This document shows positions 38,813-48,040 of a stretch of 64,000 bases of DNA, piece by piece. How positions within the stretch are numbered: the first letter of the stretch is position 1; each line of letters starts with the position of its first letter. The stretch is taken from assembly GCF_030145815.1 (NCBI RefSeq), contig NZ_JAIXHL010000003.1, positions 208,807 to 272,806 of the forward strand, read 5' to 3'. A program made the position numbers and the translations under genes. The notes beneath the pieces are model-generated. The model ran no database searches and was not told where the DNA came from. It was given only the letters and a program-made list of their open reading frames with translations. Origin of the DNA: Sphingomonas sp. (GTDB lineage: Bacteria > Pseudomonadota > Alphaproteobacteria > Sphingomonadales > Sphingomonadaceae).

Positions 38813-40717
38813 TTACGCTTTCAGCCCGAACGCATGCTCCAGCCACATGTCGGTGGCAAGCGTGAACCAGACCGGCCCCCATGCGCCGTCGGGGATCGGT
38901 CCTTGTCCACCGGCTTGCCGCCACGCCTCAAACGGTGCGTGCATCGCCGCGATCTTTTCCGGCACGATCCAGCCGAGCTTGACCGCAGTCAGTTCATGCA
39001 CCGGCTTTTGCCGGAGCAATTCGCCGATTGCATCGACCTGATGCGACACGAAATAGGATTTGGTGCGGCGCTGACGAATCTTCTCGGGCAATGTCCCCTT
39101 CATCGCCTCGCGCAGCAGGAATTTGCGCGTGTTGAACTTGCGCAGATGCTCGCCGCCCGCACCCATGAAGAAGTCGGTCAGCCGCCGGTCGTGCAGCGGA
39201 TGGCGCACCTCGACACCGTGATTCTCGGCAAAAGCGAGCACGCTGTCGATCATCGTGTAGCGCCGCCCGAGCGAAAAGACGCTGTAGCGCGACTGCTGGT
39301 CCATGCCGCGCAGGCCGGCGCGCGCGATCTTCTGGTGCCAGCGATCGACCAGCCCGATCCGCTCCATCCACTCGGGCCGCACCCAGTCGGGCCGGTCGAG
39401 GCGGAAGTCGAGATGCGGGGTCAGCAGCGCCTCGCGATGCTTGCGGCTGATGATCGGCATGAGGGTGCTATGCAGCGTCCGCCGCGCCTGAACATGCCAG
39501 GGCGAGTTGGGCCACAGCTCCGCGCCATGGCGGAACAGCTTGCCCCAGCGCCCGGCCATGAAGCGGTCGGGCCAGTGCGCCAGCGATCCATTGAGCCAAT
39601 CGTCGCCGCCCTCGCCGGTCCACAGCACGCGCCGCCCGTCGGACTGGAGCGCCTTGAGCACCCCGCCCATCGAATCGAGCACGTTGGGCCGCACCGGCAG
39701 CTGGTAGGAATCGGCGCACCATTGCCGCGCGACATCGGGATCGAATCGCCGCGCGCCGACGACCTCGGCGGTGATGCCGAGATGATCTTCGACCGCGCTG
39801 CTCCATTCGGTCTCGTCATGCGGCTCACCGGGAAAGCGCGCGGAGATCGCGCCGACCTGATGGTCGAGCTTGCCGGCGCGGAACAGCTCGGTCGAGCGGC
39901 AAACGATCGACGAGGAATCGAGCCCGCCCGACAGCTGCGCCGTCACCGGCCCGACGCTGCGGCTGGTTGCGATCAGCGACTGGTCGAACAGATGGTTGAA
40001 CCGCTCGATATGGTCTTCGAGCGACCGGTCGGACAGATCCTCGAACGGCCCACCATGCCATGCCCAGCGCGATATCTTGCCGTTCTCGAATGCAATTGCG
40101 CCACCCTGTGGCACGCGCTCGATTCCCGCCCAGAGTGTGTCGGTCTCAGTCACGAAGCGCGCCGACAGATATTCGGCGATTGCGCCTTCGTTGAGCTTGC
40201 GCTCGAACCCCAGCCCCAGGATCAGCGCGCGCGGCTCGCTCGCAAAGCCGAAGGTGGTGCCGTCAAACGCCCACAGAAACGGCCGCCAGCCCATTGGCGA
40301 GCGGAACAACTCGATCCGGCGCTTGCGCGGCTCCCACGCGGCGATCGCATAATCGCCCGCCAGCCGATGGACGAAATTGCGCCCCTCGCGCTCGAACAGC
40401 TTGAGCGCGATCAGCCCATCCGGGGCGTCGGCCAGTCGTTCGCCATCGGTTCCGAACAGCGCGAGAAGCTCGCCACGATTGTCGAGCCGGCCGTCGAGTA
40501 GCAGCGCAATCTGGGACTCTGCGCCGATAAAGGGCTGGGTCTCGCCGCGCGCTTGCGGCGTCGTCGCATGGGCGAAGCGGACAAAGCCTGCGTGGTCGTC
40601 ATGCCAGCTCTGGACCCCGTCTAATCCCCGGCTGAACGTCGATCCGGCGACCCGGTCCAGTAGTTCCTGCCCGATCGGTCGACCGTCGGTGAAGACGGCA
40701 CCGGCAATCCCGCTCAT
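38813..40717 (-). CDS. Asparagine-synthetase-like cyclase with mutated glutaminase
   Basis: A 634-residue AsnB/LasC-like protein. The glutaminase half begins MSGIAGAVF: Ser2 replaces the nucleophile Cys2 of AsnB, so glutamine hydrolysis is impossible. The synthetase half keeps the ATP-binding PP-loop QLSGGLDSSSIVC (near residue 260). Lasso-peptide cyclases share exactly this combination and form an isopeptide ring by adenylating Asp/Glu. It is flanked at 9-10 bases on both sides by PqqD genes. Macrolactam formation on the precursors is the leading inference. Confidence 0.85.
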   Translation of the reverse strand: MSGIAGAVFTDGRPIGQELLDRVAGSTFSRGLDGVQSWHDDHAGFVRFAHATTPQARGETQPFIGAESQIALLLDGRLDNRGELLALFGTDGERLADAPDGLIALKLFEREGRNFVHRLAGDYAIAAWEPRKRRIELFRSPMGWRPFLWAFDGTTFGFASEPRALILGLGFERKLNEGAIAEYLSARFVTETDTLWAGIERVPQGGAIAFENGKISRWAWHGGPFEDLSDRSLEDHIERFNHLFDQSLIATSRSVGPVTAQLSGGLDSSSIVCRSTELFRAGKLDHQVGAISARFPGEPHDETEWSSAVEDHLGITAEVVGARRFDPDVARQWCADSYQLPVRPNVLDSMGGVLKALQSDGRRVLWTGEGGDDWLNGSLAHWPDRFMAGRWGKLFRHGAELWPNSPWHVQARRTLHSTLMPIISRKHREALLTPHLDFRLDRPDWVRPEWMERIGLVDRWHQKIARAGLRGMDQQSRYSVFSLGRRYTMIDSVLAFAENHGVEVRHPLHDRRLTDFFMGAGGEHLRKFNTRKFLLREAMKGTLPEKIRQRRTKSYFVSHQVDAIGELLRQKPVHELTAVKLGWIVPEKIAAMHAPFEAWRQAGGQGPIPDGAWGPVWFTLATDMWLEHAFGLKA

Positions 40718-40726
40718 GCCACAGCC

Positions 40727-40984
40727 TTACGCATCGATCAGCAGCCCAAGCTGGAGCGCGTCGGTGATGAATGCATCGACATCGGCCCGGATCGCATCGA
40801 CGGCAATGCCATGCCGCGCCGCCAGGTCCGTCGCAATCTGCGCGACTGGTGTTTCCGCCGCGATGGCAGTCCAGATCGCCGCCGCCGACGGGTTCAACAC
40901 ATGATATTGACCGTCGCGCGCATCGTAAATGGCGAGTTCGCCCGCGACGGGGGGCCAGGACAGTTCGGAAGCGGGTCGGATCAT
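40727..40984 (-). CDS. PqqD-like leader-binding protein 2
   Basis: The 85-residue PqqD-family protein ELAIYDARDGQYHVLNPSAAAIW shares the fold of pqqD1 but not close sequence. The ATG at 40984 is preferred over a longer frame. It is nine bases upstream of the asparagine-synthetase-like gene, so it is probably the first gene of that operon and may serve a different enzyme from PqqD1. Confidence 0.82.
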   Translation of the reverse strand: MIRPASELSWPPVAGELAIYDARDGQYHVLNPSAAAIWTAIAAETPVAQIATDLAARHGIAVDAIRADVDAFITDALQLGLLIDA

Positions 40985-41079
40985 GCGACTTGCTCGCACG
41001 ACTAAGCCGCCCGCTTCAAGTGCTTCCGCTACAGAGCCGACTGAGTCACAGTTTGGTCTGGCAGGGAGGTGCAACGGAC

Positions 41080-42389
41080 ATGGCGAGAGGTGAAGACGGC
41101 CCGACCGACCTGTGCCTGGCGGTTCCGCCCTTCGCATCGGTCAGCTTTCCCCAGCTCGGCCCCGCCGTGCTCAAGGCGGCGTGTGCGCAACGCGGGATCG
41201 CGACCCGGATCATCCATGGCAACCTCGCACTCGTCGCACGGATCGGGCTCGATGCCTATGAGGCGGTCGAAGGGACGGCGATGCGCGCGATGGTGGCCGA
41301 CCATCTCTTCCGCGACTATGCCTATCCCCCTGAAATCGTCGCAGAGCTGCCCGCGCCGCCGCCGCTGACCGCCGATGACCAGCGCGTGTTCGACGCTGCC
41401 GCGCCCGCAATCGAACCGATGATCGCCGTGCGCGTCACCTGCCCGGCTATGTCGAGAAGGCCGATGAGCTGAAGGCAAAGGGCGTGGACGAGATCAACAT
41501 CATGCCGCGCTCCTATCTGACCGAGCTGCTCCCCGATCTTGCCGAGCGCGAGCCGAAGTTGAGCCTGTTCTACGAAGTGAAATCGAACCTGACCCGTGCC
41601 GAGGTCGAGACGATGGCGCGCGGCGGCGTCGCGATGATCCAGCCGGGGATCGAATCTTTATCGACTCCGGTGCTCAAGCTGATGCGCAAGGGCGTGTCGG
41701 CGCACCAGAATATCGCGCTGCTGCGTGACTGTGCGGCGACGAAGATCGGTGTCATCTGGAACATTATCTATGGCTTTCCGGGCGAAGCCGCCGCCGATTA
41801 CGCGGCGATGGCAAAGCTGATTCCGTTGCTCTCCCATCTCGACGCGCCCAATGGGCCGCACCGCATCGTCATCGACCGGTTCAGCCCGCTGTATCGCGGG
41901 CATGATGCCAATGGCATCGGCGCGGTCACGCCCGTGCCCGGCTATCGGTCGCTCTACCCACGCTCGATCGACCCCGCCGACATCGCCTATCATTTCGAGG
42001 GCGACTATGCGACCGAACTGCTCGACGATCCCGCGTTGCTCGGCCGACTGAACGCTGCAGTCGCGGCGTGGCGCACGATCGCGCGCGGCACGCCGCCTCC
42101 CGTGCTAGAGCTGTTCGAGCGGGATGGTGTTGCAGTCGTGCTCGACACCCGCCCCGTGGCGTTGCGCCCGATGACCCCGCTTACCCCGGGGCAGCGCGAC
42201 CTGCTCATCGCGCTCGACCGGCCCCGCACGCGCGACGCCATCGCGCCGGACCAGTGCGCCGACGCCGACTGGCTGGTCAGCCGTGGGTTCGTGATCGACT
42301 ATGAGGACAGATTGGTCGGCATCGTCGTCCGTCCGGCCCAGGGCGCGGTCGCGCAGCCCGTCCGTCAGGCATCGGGCGCGTTCGCATAG
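41080..42389 (+). pseudogene. Broken B12-binding radical SAM maturase (copy 1)
   Basis: The N-terminal piece (41080 to about 41428) matches the B12-binding domain of the intact copy (LCLxVPPFAxVxxP...RG). The C-terminal piece (about 41496-42389) matches its radical SAM half from NIMPRSYLTELLPDL onward. About 190 codons, including the CX7CX2C cluster motif, are missing and replaced by a 66-base peroxiredoxin-like scar that also shifts frame; the N-terminal frame stops at 41472. It cannot bind a [4Fe-4S] cluster. A GGGAGGT Shine-Dalgarno still precedes the N-terminal ATG. It ends tail to tail with the intact copy, overlapping by 25 bases. Confidence 0.85.
41430..41495 (+). other. Peroxiredoxin-derived scar in the broken radical SAM gene
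   Basis: The frame that runs into the C-terminal radical SAM piece reads A-RHLPGYVEKADELKAKG-VDEI, which matches the segment after the peroxidatic Cys of Prx5-type peroxiredoxins (HLPGFxExAxALKAKGV). It is only about 22 codons long and has no upstream peroxiredoxin sequence, so it looks like filler DNA captured at a deletion junction. Confidence 0.7.
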
Positions 42390-44149
42390 GCGGGTGGCTC
42401 GGTTATGTCTTGAGCCTGACGCGTGACGATGCTCAGCAATAGCCCTTCATGTGCAAGGATGTAGTGGCGCGCGATCAGCTCGGCGATCACTGCGGGGTCC
42501 ACATCGAGATCATCTGCCGCGTGCGGGCGCTCCAGTAAGCGCAACGCTCTGTTCCATTCGGGGGGCAGCGAAATCTGCGCTTGTGTCGCAATGCGGCGCG
42601 TGTCGATCACGACCGGCGCTCCGTCCGCACCCACGATCCGCAGCTGTGGGCTCGCACCGATCGCCCATTGCAAGCGCCATAGGCCGATCGCGCGGCCCAT
42701 AGCGAGGCGGGTGTCGGCATCGTTGATCAGCGCGGTCGTGTAGTTTCCGCGGAAATGATAGGCGATGGCATCCAGCCGCGCGTGGCGCGGAAACAGCCCG
42801 CGATAGGCGGCAATCGGCGCGATCCCGGCAATTCCGAATGCCTCGGGCGTATTATGATAGGGGCTGAATCGATCGACGATCAGCGGACTGAAATCATTGG
42901 GCGGCTCAAGATGTTCGAGCGCCGGGATCAACGCAGCGACGGGGGCGTAATGCTCCACCTGCTCGCCTGGAAAGCCGTAGAGATAGTTCCACACCACTCC
43001 GATCCCGAGCGAGCGGCAATCGCGGAGCAGGGCGATGTTCTGATGCGCTGACACGCCCTTGCGCATCAGCTTCAGAACCGGTGACGATAGCGACTCGATG
43101 CCGGGCTGAATCTTTTCGATGCCGGCGCGCGCCATCAGCGCCAGCTGGTCGTATTTCAGGTTCGCCTTCACCTCGTAGAACAAGGTGGGTGGCTCTCCCC
43201 GCGCCGCCAGCGCCGGGAGCAGATCGGTCAGATAGCGCAGCGGCATGATGTTGTCGGCAACGGCAAATCGACCGATGCTCCACTTTGCCTCAAGCCCGTC
43301 CAGCTCCGCCAGTGCGGTCGCGCCGGGCTTTTCGCGGAACATCATGGTCGCGCCGTTGAGCCCGCAAAAGGTGCAGTGATTCTTCGCGCCCCACCAGCAC
43401 CCGCGTGACAGTTCGACCGGCAGTGCTTCGGGCAGTGATGCAGGAAGCGCGTCGCCCAGACGATCCAGATCGGCGAAATAGTCGCTGAAATCGGGTGCGG
43501 GGCTGCATCGCATATCGGTCAGCGGTGGGCAGTGGACGATGCGCGGCAGATCGGCGCCAGGGTCTGCCAGCAGGTGCGCGCAGAAATCGGGAAAGGCGAT
43601 GTCCGCCTCCCCCGAGAAGAAATGATCGATCCACGGGAAGATGTCGGCCAGCGCCTCGCCCATTGGCGACGCAGCGTTCGGACCACCGAGCACAATCCGG
43701 GTGTCGGGTGCTTCGTCCTTTATCCGCTGCGCGATCGCCGATGCGGCCAGGGTCTGCTGAAAGCTGGAGGTGATGCCGACGATACGGGGCGCGAGCGATC
43801 GGATGCGCGTGCACACATCGTCGAGCAGTGGGGCAATGGCCGGAGCCACCGCGTCGTGGGTCGACCGAAGCCGGGGCGGCCACGCGGTCGGGGCATCGAA
43901 AGCAACAGCCGGATCGGCACGATAGGCGTGGGGAAGGAACAACCGCTCGCCCAGCAGTGAAGCGACATTGCTCGTTGCAATCTCGCCATAGCAGCCATGC
44001 CCGACGCGTGCGGCAAGCATGAGGTTGGCATGCACCACGGTCACCCGCAGCCCGCGCGCGCGGCACGCCGCAGCGAGGATCGCGACCCCCAATGTCGGCG
44101 TCTCGACCTGTGCGAAGGGTGGCACGACGAGGCACAGGTCGATCGACAT
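42365..44149 (-). CDS. B12-binding radical SAM RiPP maturase (intact copy)
   Basis: The 594-residue protein has an N-terminal cobalamin-binding-like domain (DLCLVVPPFAQVETPTLG, residues 4-21; LGGPNAASPMG near 154-164) and a radical SAM domain with SRGCWWGAKNHCTFCGLNG, Cys251, Cys259 and Cys262 (CX7CX2C), the spacing of RiPP-maturation B12 radical SAM enzymes (rSAM_ocin-type). Expected chemistry is C-methylation or related modification of the precursor. The ATG at 44149 is preferred over a TTG at 44185. It overlaps the broken copy by 25 bases at the 3' end. Confidence 0.85.
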   Translation of the reverse strand: MSIDLCLVVPPFAQVETPTLGVAILAAACRARGLRVTVVHANLMLAARVGHGCYGEIATSNVASLLGERLFLPHAYRADPAVAFDAPTAWPPRLRSTHDAVAPAIAPLLDDVCTRIRSLAPRIVGITSSFQQTLAASAIAQRIKDEAPDTRIVLGGPNAASPMGEALADIFPWIDHFFSGEADIAFPDFCAHLLADPGADLPRIVHCPPLTDMRCSPAPDFSDYFADLDRLGDALPASLPEALPVELSRGCWWGAKNHCTFCGLNGATMMFREKPGATALAELDGLEAKWSIGRFAVADNIMPLRYLTDLLPALAARGEPPTLFYEVKANLKYDQLALMARAGIEKIQPGIESLSSPVLKLMRKGVSAHQNIALLRDCRSLGIGVVWNYLYGFPGEQVEHYAPVAALIPALEHLEPPNDFSPLIVDRFSPYHNTPEAFGIAGIAPIAAYRGLFPRHARLDAIAYHFRGNYTTALINDADTRLAMGRAIGLWRLQWAIGASPQLRIVGADGAPVVIDTRRIATQAQISLPPEWNRALRLLERPHAADDLDVDPAVIAELIARHYILAHEGLLLSIVTRQAQDITEPPAYANAPDA

Positions 44150-44239
44150 CGTTGCGGCTAAAGCCGGTCTGGCGATCGTGAACAACCGCGTCGGCGGTTC
44201 AGGAGATGCTGCTGGTTGGTCCCCGCCACTCGCATGATG

Positions 44240-45418
44240 CTAAGTCTTCCGGCTCAACTCGCGCATGGCATCGTCCAGCCCCGCCAGCGTCAGCGGGTAC
44301 ATGCGGTCGTTCATCAGCTCGCGCATGATCCGCACCGATTGCGAATAGCCCCATTGCTCCTCGGGGATCGGATTGAGCCAGACGGTTGCGGGATAAGTGT
44401 TGGTCACCCGCTGCATCCATGCAGCGCCCGCCTCTTCATTGAAGTGCTCGACCGATCCGCCGGGGTGGCTGATTTCATAGGGTGACATTGATGCGTCCCC
44501 GACGAAGATCACCTTATAATCATGGCCGAATTTGTGGAGCACGTCCCACGTGGGAGTTCGCTCCTGAAAGCGGCGGCGATTGTCCTTCCAAACGCCTTCG
44601 TAGAGGCAATTGTGAAAGTAGAAGAATTCGAGATTCTTGAACTCGGCGGTCGCGGCGCTGAACAATTCCTCGCACAGCTTGACCCACGGGTCCATCGATC
44701 CGCCGACGTCGAGGAAGAGCAGCAATTTGACCGCATTGTGCCGCTCGGGCCGCATGCGGATGTCGAGCCAGCCCTGCCGCGCGGTGCCGTCGATCGTCCC
44801 CTCGATATCCAGTTCGTCCGCCGCGCCTTCGCGGGCAAAGCGGCGCAGGCGGCGCATCGCAACCTTGATGTTGCGGGTGCCCAGTTCGCGCGTCGAGTCG
44901 AGGTTCTTGAACTCGCGGCCTTCCCAGACCTTCAGCGCGCGCTTGTGGACGCTCTCGCCGCCGATGCGCACGCCTTCGGGGTTATATCCCGAATTGCCAT
45001 AGGGGGAGGTGCCGCCGGTCCCGACCCATTTGTTGCCGCCCTGATGGCGTTCATGCTGCTCCTCGAGCCGTTTCTTGAGCGTCTCCATAATCTCTTCCCA
45101 CGAGCCGAGCGACTTGATCGCCTCCATCTCCTCGGGGGTCAGATATTTCTCGGCGATCGCCTTGAGCCAGTCCTCCGGTATCTCTGCGGTCTGGACGCCA
45201 TAGGTCGAGGCGATGCCCTTGAAGACCTTCGCGAACACCTGGTCGAAGCGGTCGAGCAGGCCTTCGTCCTTCACGAAGGTCGCGCGGGCGAGATAGTAGA
45301 AGGCTTCGGGCGTGCGATCGATCACGTCGCGGTCGAGCGCTTCGAGGAGCACGAGATGCTCCTTCATGCTGGCGGGGATGCCTGCGGCGCGGAGCTCATC
45401 GACGAAGGAGAAGAACAT
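44240..45418 (-). CDS. CoxE-like VWA domain protein
   Basis: The 392-residue protein has a CoxE/VWA domain. The MIDAS motif is present as LFLDVGGSMD (about residues 234-243), where Ser of DxSxS is replaced by Gly. The N-terminal half is helical with the charged EEIMETLKKRLEEQHERHQ segment. CoxE-like proteins usually work with a MoxR AAA+ ATPase in metalloenzyme or substrate insertion; no MoxR gene is in the window. The start at 45418 is chosen because the longer frame upstream is Arg-rich and unlike protein. Confidence 0.85.
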   Translation of the reverse strand: MFFSFVDELRAAGIPASMKEHLVLLEALDRDVIDRTPEAFYYLARATFVKDEGLLDRFDQVFAKVFKGIASTYGVQTAEIPEDWLKAIAEKYLTPEEMEAIKSLGSWEEIMETLKKRLEEQHERHQGGNKWVGTGGTSPYGNSGYNPEGVRIGGESVHKRALKVWEGREFKNLDSTRELGTRNIKVAMRRLRRFAREGAADELDIEGTIDGTARQGWLDIRMRPERHNAVKLLLFLDVGGSMDPWVKLCEELFSAATAEFKNLEFFYFHNCLYEGVWKDNRRRFQERTPTWDVLHKFGHDYKVIFVGDASMSPYEISHPGGSVEHFNEEAGAAWMQRVTNTYPATVWLNPIPEEQWGYSQSVRIMRELMNDRMYPLTLAGLDDAMRELSRKT

Positions 45419-45456
45419 GGGGGGAGTGTGGCGCGGGCAAACGCGCGCGTCCAGCC

Positions 45457-46035
45457 TCAGCGCGCGTAGGCGTCGATCAGCGATCCGACATAGTCGGGGC
45501 GTTCGCCGGTCAGCTCGCGGGCGGGGCGGGCGCGTGCGATCTTGGCGCCGCCGACGGGGCGGCCATAGATGAAGCCGTGGACGGGGTAGGAGCGCCCGCC
45601 GAGCCCGCCATTGTCGCGATACCAGACCTTCACTTGCGTCCAGTCGCCATCGGGGGAGACGTCGAACAGGGTGACGTCCTGTTCCACCTGACCGCGCTTG
45701 CCGCCGATGCGCGACCAGTTGGCGTGGGTGACCATGATCGTGCGCGGTTCGATCACCCGGCTGACGACCGCGACATGGCCGAGCTGCAGCGATTCCGATT
45801 TCGCGAAGGCCACGACCGCGCCGACCTCCGGCGTCTGTCCGCGCTGATATCTGCTCGCGGCCTGGCTCCACCAGGTCCAGGCATCGCCCCAGATCTGGAT
45901 GCCCGACGCGGCGCGCGCAAACGGCACGCATTCACCGACATAATTGAGGATCGATGCCGAAGCGGGCGCCGCGACCAGTGCCGCGGCGCCAAGGATCGAC
46001 AGCATGATCCGGCGGGGGGTCCGGTTCGACTGCAT
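45457..46035 (-). CDS. Secreted CHAP-domain amidase/endopeptidase
   Basis: The 192-residue protein has a signal peptide (RRIMLSILGAAALVAAPASAS) and a CHAP domain with the catalytic Cys36 in YVGECVPFAR and His87 in QLGHVAVVSR, followed by an Asn/His-containing THANWSR region. CHAP enzymes cut peptidoglycan cross-links or act in wall remodelling. It lies on the strand opposite guaA. A longer frame from 46197 is less likely because the signal peptide would be displaced. Confidence 0.85.
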   Translation of the reverse strand: MQSNRTPRRIMLSILGAAALVAAPASASILNYVGECVPFARAASGIQIWGDAWTWWSQAASRYQRGQTPEVGAVVAFAKSESLQLGHVAVVSRVIEPRTIMVTHANWSRIGGKRGQVEQDVTLFDVSPDGDWTQVKVWYRDNGGLGGRSYPVHGFIYGRPVGGAKIARARPARELTGERPDYVGSLIDAYAR

Positions 46036-46190
46036 ATGGGAAGGATAGCTGCGCCGCGCTTCCGAATGCTTTGCCGGTGCGGTTAAGGGGGCGGTGACCA
46101 TGTCGGCACGCGGAATCCGCTGGCGCCGAATTGGTTCCCCCGGTGGGGCGATGCCTTTACACCCGCCGCGTCGCTGCCTATCGGCTCGCC

Positions 46191-47747
46191 ATGACACAGC
46201 CCGGCGAATCCATCCTCATCGTCGATTTCGGCAGCCAGGTGACCCAGCTGATCGCGCGCCGCGTGCGCGAAGCGGGCGTCTATAGCGAAATCGCCCCGTT
46301 CACTGCCGCCGCAGAGGCGTTCGACCGGATGAAGCCCGGTGGCGTCATCCTGTCGGGCTCGCCCGCTTCGGTGCTGGAAGACGGATCGCCGCGCGTTCCC
46401 GACGCGATCTTCGACAGCGGCATTCCGGTGCTGGGCATCTGTTACGGCCAGCAGGTGATGATGCACCAGCTGGGCGGGCGCGTGCAGCTGGGCGACAGCG
46501 GCGAGTTCGGCCGGGCCTTCATCGACATTGCCGATGGCTGCGCACTGTTCAACGGACTGTGGAGCGAAGGCGAAACGCATCAGGTGTGGATGAGCCATGG
46601 CGACAAGGTCACCGACCTTGCCCCCGGCTTCCGCCCGGTTGCGGCCAGCCCGGGCGCGCCGTTCGCGGTGATCGCCGACGACAGCCGCCGTTACTATGCG
46701 ATGCAGTTCCACCCCGAGGTGGTCCACACGCCGGATGGCGGCAAGCTGCTGGCCAATTTCGTGCGGCATGTCTGCGGGCTCAAGGGCGACTGGACGATGG
46801 CGGAATTCCGCCAGACCAAGATCGCGGAAATCCGCAAGCAGGTCGGCAGCGGCAAGGTCATTTGCGGCCTGTCGGGCGGGGTCGACAGCGCGGTAGCTGC
46901 GGTACTGATTCACGAAGCGATCGGCGAGCAGCTGACCTGCGTGTTCGTCGACCACGGGCTGATGCGCAGCGGCGAGGCCGATCAGGTCGTGTCGCTGTTC
47001 CGCGGCCATTACAATATCCCGCTCGTGCATGTGAACGCGGAGACGCTGTTCATGAACGGCCTCGCCGGTGTTACCGACCCGGAGGCGAAGCGGAAATTCA
47101 TCGGCAAGACCTTCATCGATGTCTTTGAAGCCGAAGCGAAAAAGATCGGCGGCGCGGAGTTCCTGGCGCAGGGGACGCTCTATCCCGACGTGATCGAGAG
47201 TGTGAGCTTCACCGGCGGTCCGTCGGTGACGATCAAGAGCCACCACAATGTCGGCGGCTTGCCCGAACGCATGAACATGCAGCTGGTCGAACCGCTGCGC
47301 GAGCTGTTCAAGGACGAGGTCCGCGCGCTCGGTCGCGAGCTCGGGTTGCCCGACGTGTTCGTCGGTCGCCACCCGTTCCCCGGACCCGGCCTCGCCATCC
47401 GCATTCCGGGCGAAGTGACCAAGGAACGCTGCGACATCCTGCGCAAGGCGGACGCGGTGTATCTCGAGGAAATCCGCAACGCCGGCTTGTACGACGCGAT
47501 CTGGCAGGCGTTCGCGGTGCTGTTGCCGGTCAAGACCGTCGGCGTGATGGGCGACGGGCGCACCTATGACAGTGTGTGCGGCCTGCGCGCGGTGACCAGC
47601 ACCGACGGCATGACCGCCGATGTCTATCCGTTCGACGCCAGCTTCCTGACCCGCGTTGCCACGCGGATCGTCAACGAGGTGAAGGGCGTCAATCGCGTCG
47701 TGTATGACTACACCTCAAAGCCGCCGGGGACGATCGAGTGGGAATGA
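46191..47747 (+). CDS. guaA: GMP synthase (glutamine-hydrolysing)
   Basis: GuaA converts XMP to GMP. The 518 residues include the class I glutaminase with Cys84 in GICYGQQ and His in QFHPEV, the PP-loop [12 protein letters not shown] and the dimer domain ending PPGTIEWE. The ATG at 46191 ([16 protein letters not shown]) is the natural start. The gene ends at the junction of an integrated element whose integrase begins 293 bases downstream; the 3' end of guaA is a known integration site for genomic islands. Confidence 0.98.
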   Translation: MTQPGESILIVDFGSQVTQLIARRVREAGVYSEIAPFTAAAEAFDRMKPGGVILSGSPASVLEDGSPRVPDAIFDSGIPVLGICYGQQVMMHQLGGRVQLGDSGEFGRAFIDIADGCALFNGLWSEGETHQVWMSHGDKVTDLAPGFRPVAASPGAPFAVIADDSRRYYAMQFHPEVVHTPDGGKLLANFVRHVCGLKGDWTMAEFRQTKIAEIRKQVGSGKVICGLSGGVDSAVAAVLIHEAIGEQLTCVFVDHGLMRSGEADQVVSLFRGHYNIPLVHVNAETLFMNGLAGVTDPEAKRKFIGKTFIDVFEAEAKKIGGAEFLAQGTLYPDVIESVSFTGGPSVTIKSHHNVGGLPERMNMQLVEPLRELFKDEVRALGRELGLPDVFVGRHPFPGPGLAIRIPGEVTKERCDILRKADAVYLEEIRNAGLYDAIWQAFAVLLPVKTVGVMGDGRTYDSVCGLRAVTSTDGMTADVYPFDASFLTRVATRIVNEVKGVNRVVYDYTSKPPGTIEWE

Positions 47748-47750
47748 TTT
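47727..47750 (+). other. Putative attachment site (attL) at the guaA 3' end
   Basis: The end of guaA (GACGATCGAGTGGGAATGA and flanks) is the expected core attachment site for guaA-specific integrases. The second copy should lie at the far end of the island, outside the window; I found no second copy here. Confidence 0.5.
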
Positions 47751-47872
47751 TCGCCCCTCCAGAGGGGTCCGAGAGTGCGCAATACTACGACGTAAAGCAC
47801 TGAAATTAAACACTTCTCATTCATTGACATTCAACGACAATCGGTGGGCAGCGTTCGAAATTCGCGGCCGTG

Positions 47873-48017
47873 CTGACGGTATCGCCTGCTCTTGCCATCC
47901 TGAAAATCGCTCGTTACCGTCAGGGTCACAACAGCCACTGACGGTAAATTTTTCTTGCTAACAATCGGAAAAGCCTGTGCTTTTTCGAGTTGGAGAGGTG
48001 CGTTTCGGGCTGACGGT
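47873..48017. repeat. Four CTGACGGT repeats before the integrase
   Basis: CTGACGGT occurs at 47873-47880, 47938-47945 and 48010-48017 and inverted at 47916-47923, all within 145 bases between the guaA end and the integrase start. Such short spaced repeats are typical of arm-type binding sites of tyrosine recombinases (inference). They would also overlap the promoter of the integrase. Confidence 0.65.
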
Positions 48018-48040
48018 CAAAATGAAAGGAGTATGTGTCC

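Noticed and set aside
38705..40501. 598-codon plus-strand frame opposite the cyclase
   Set aside because: Antisense to the Asn-synthetase-like gene with a clear PP-loop; no motifs on the plus strand.
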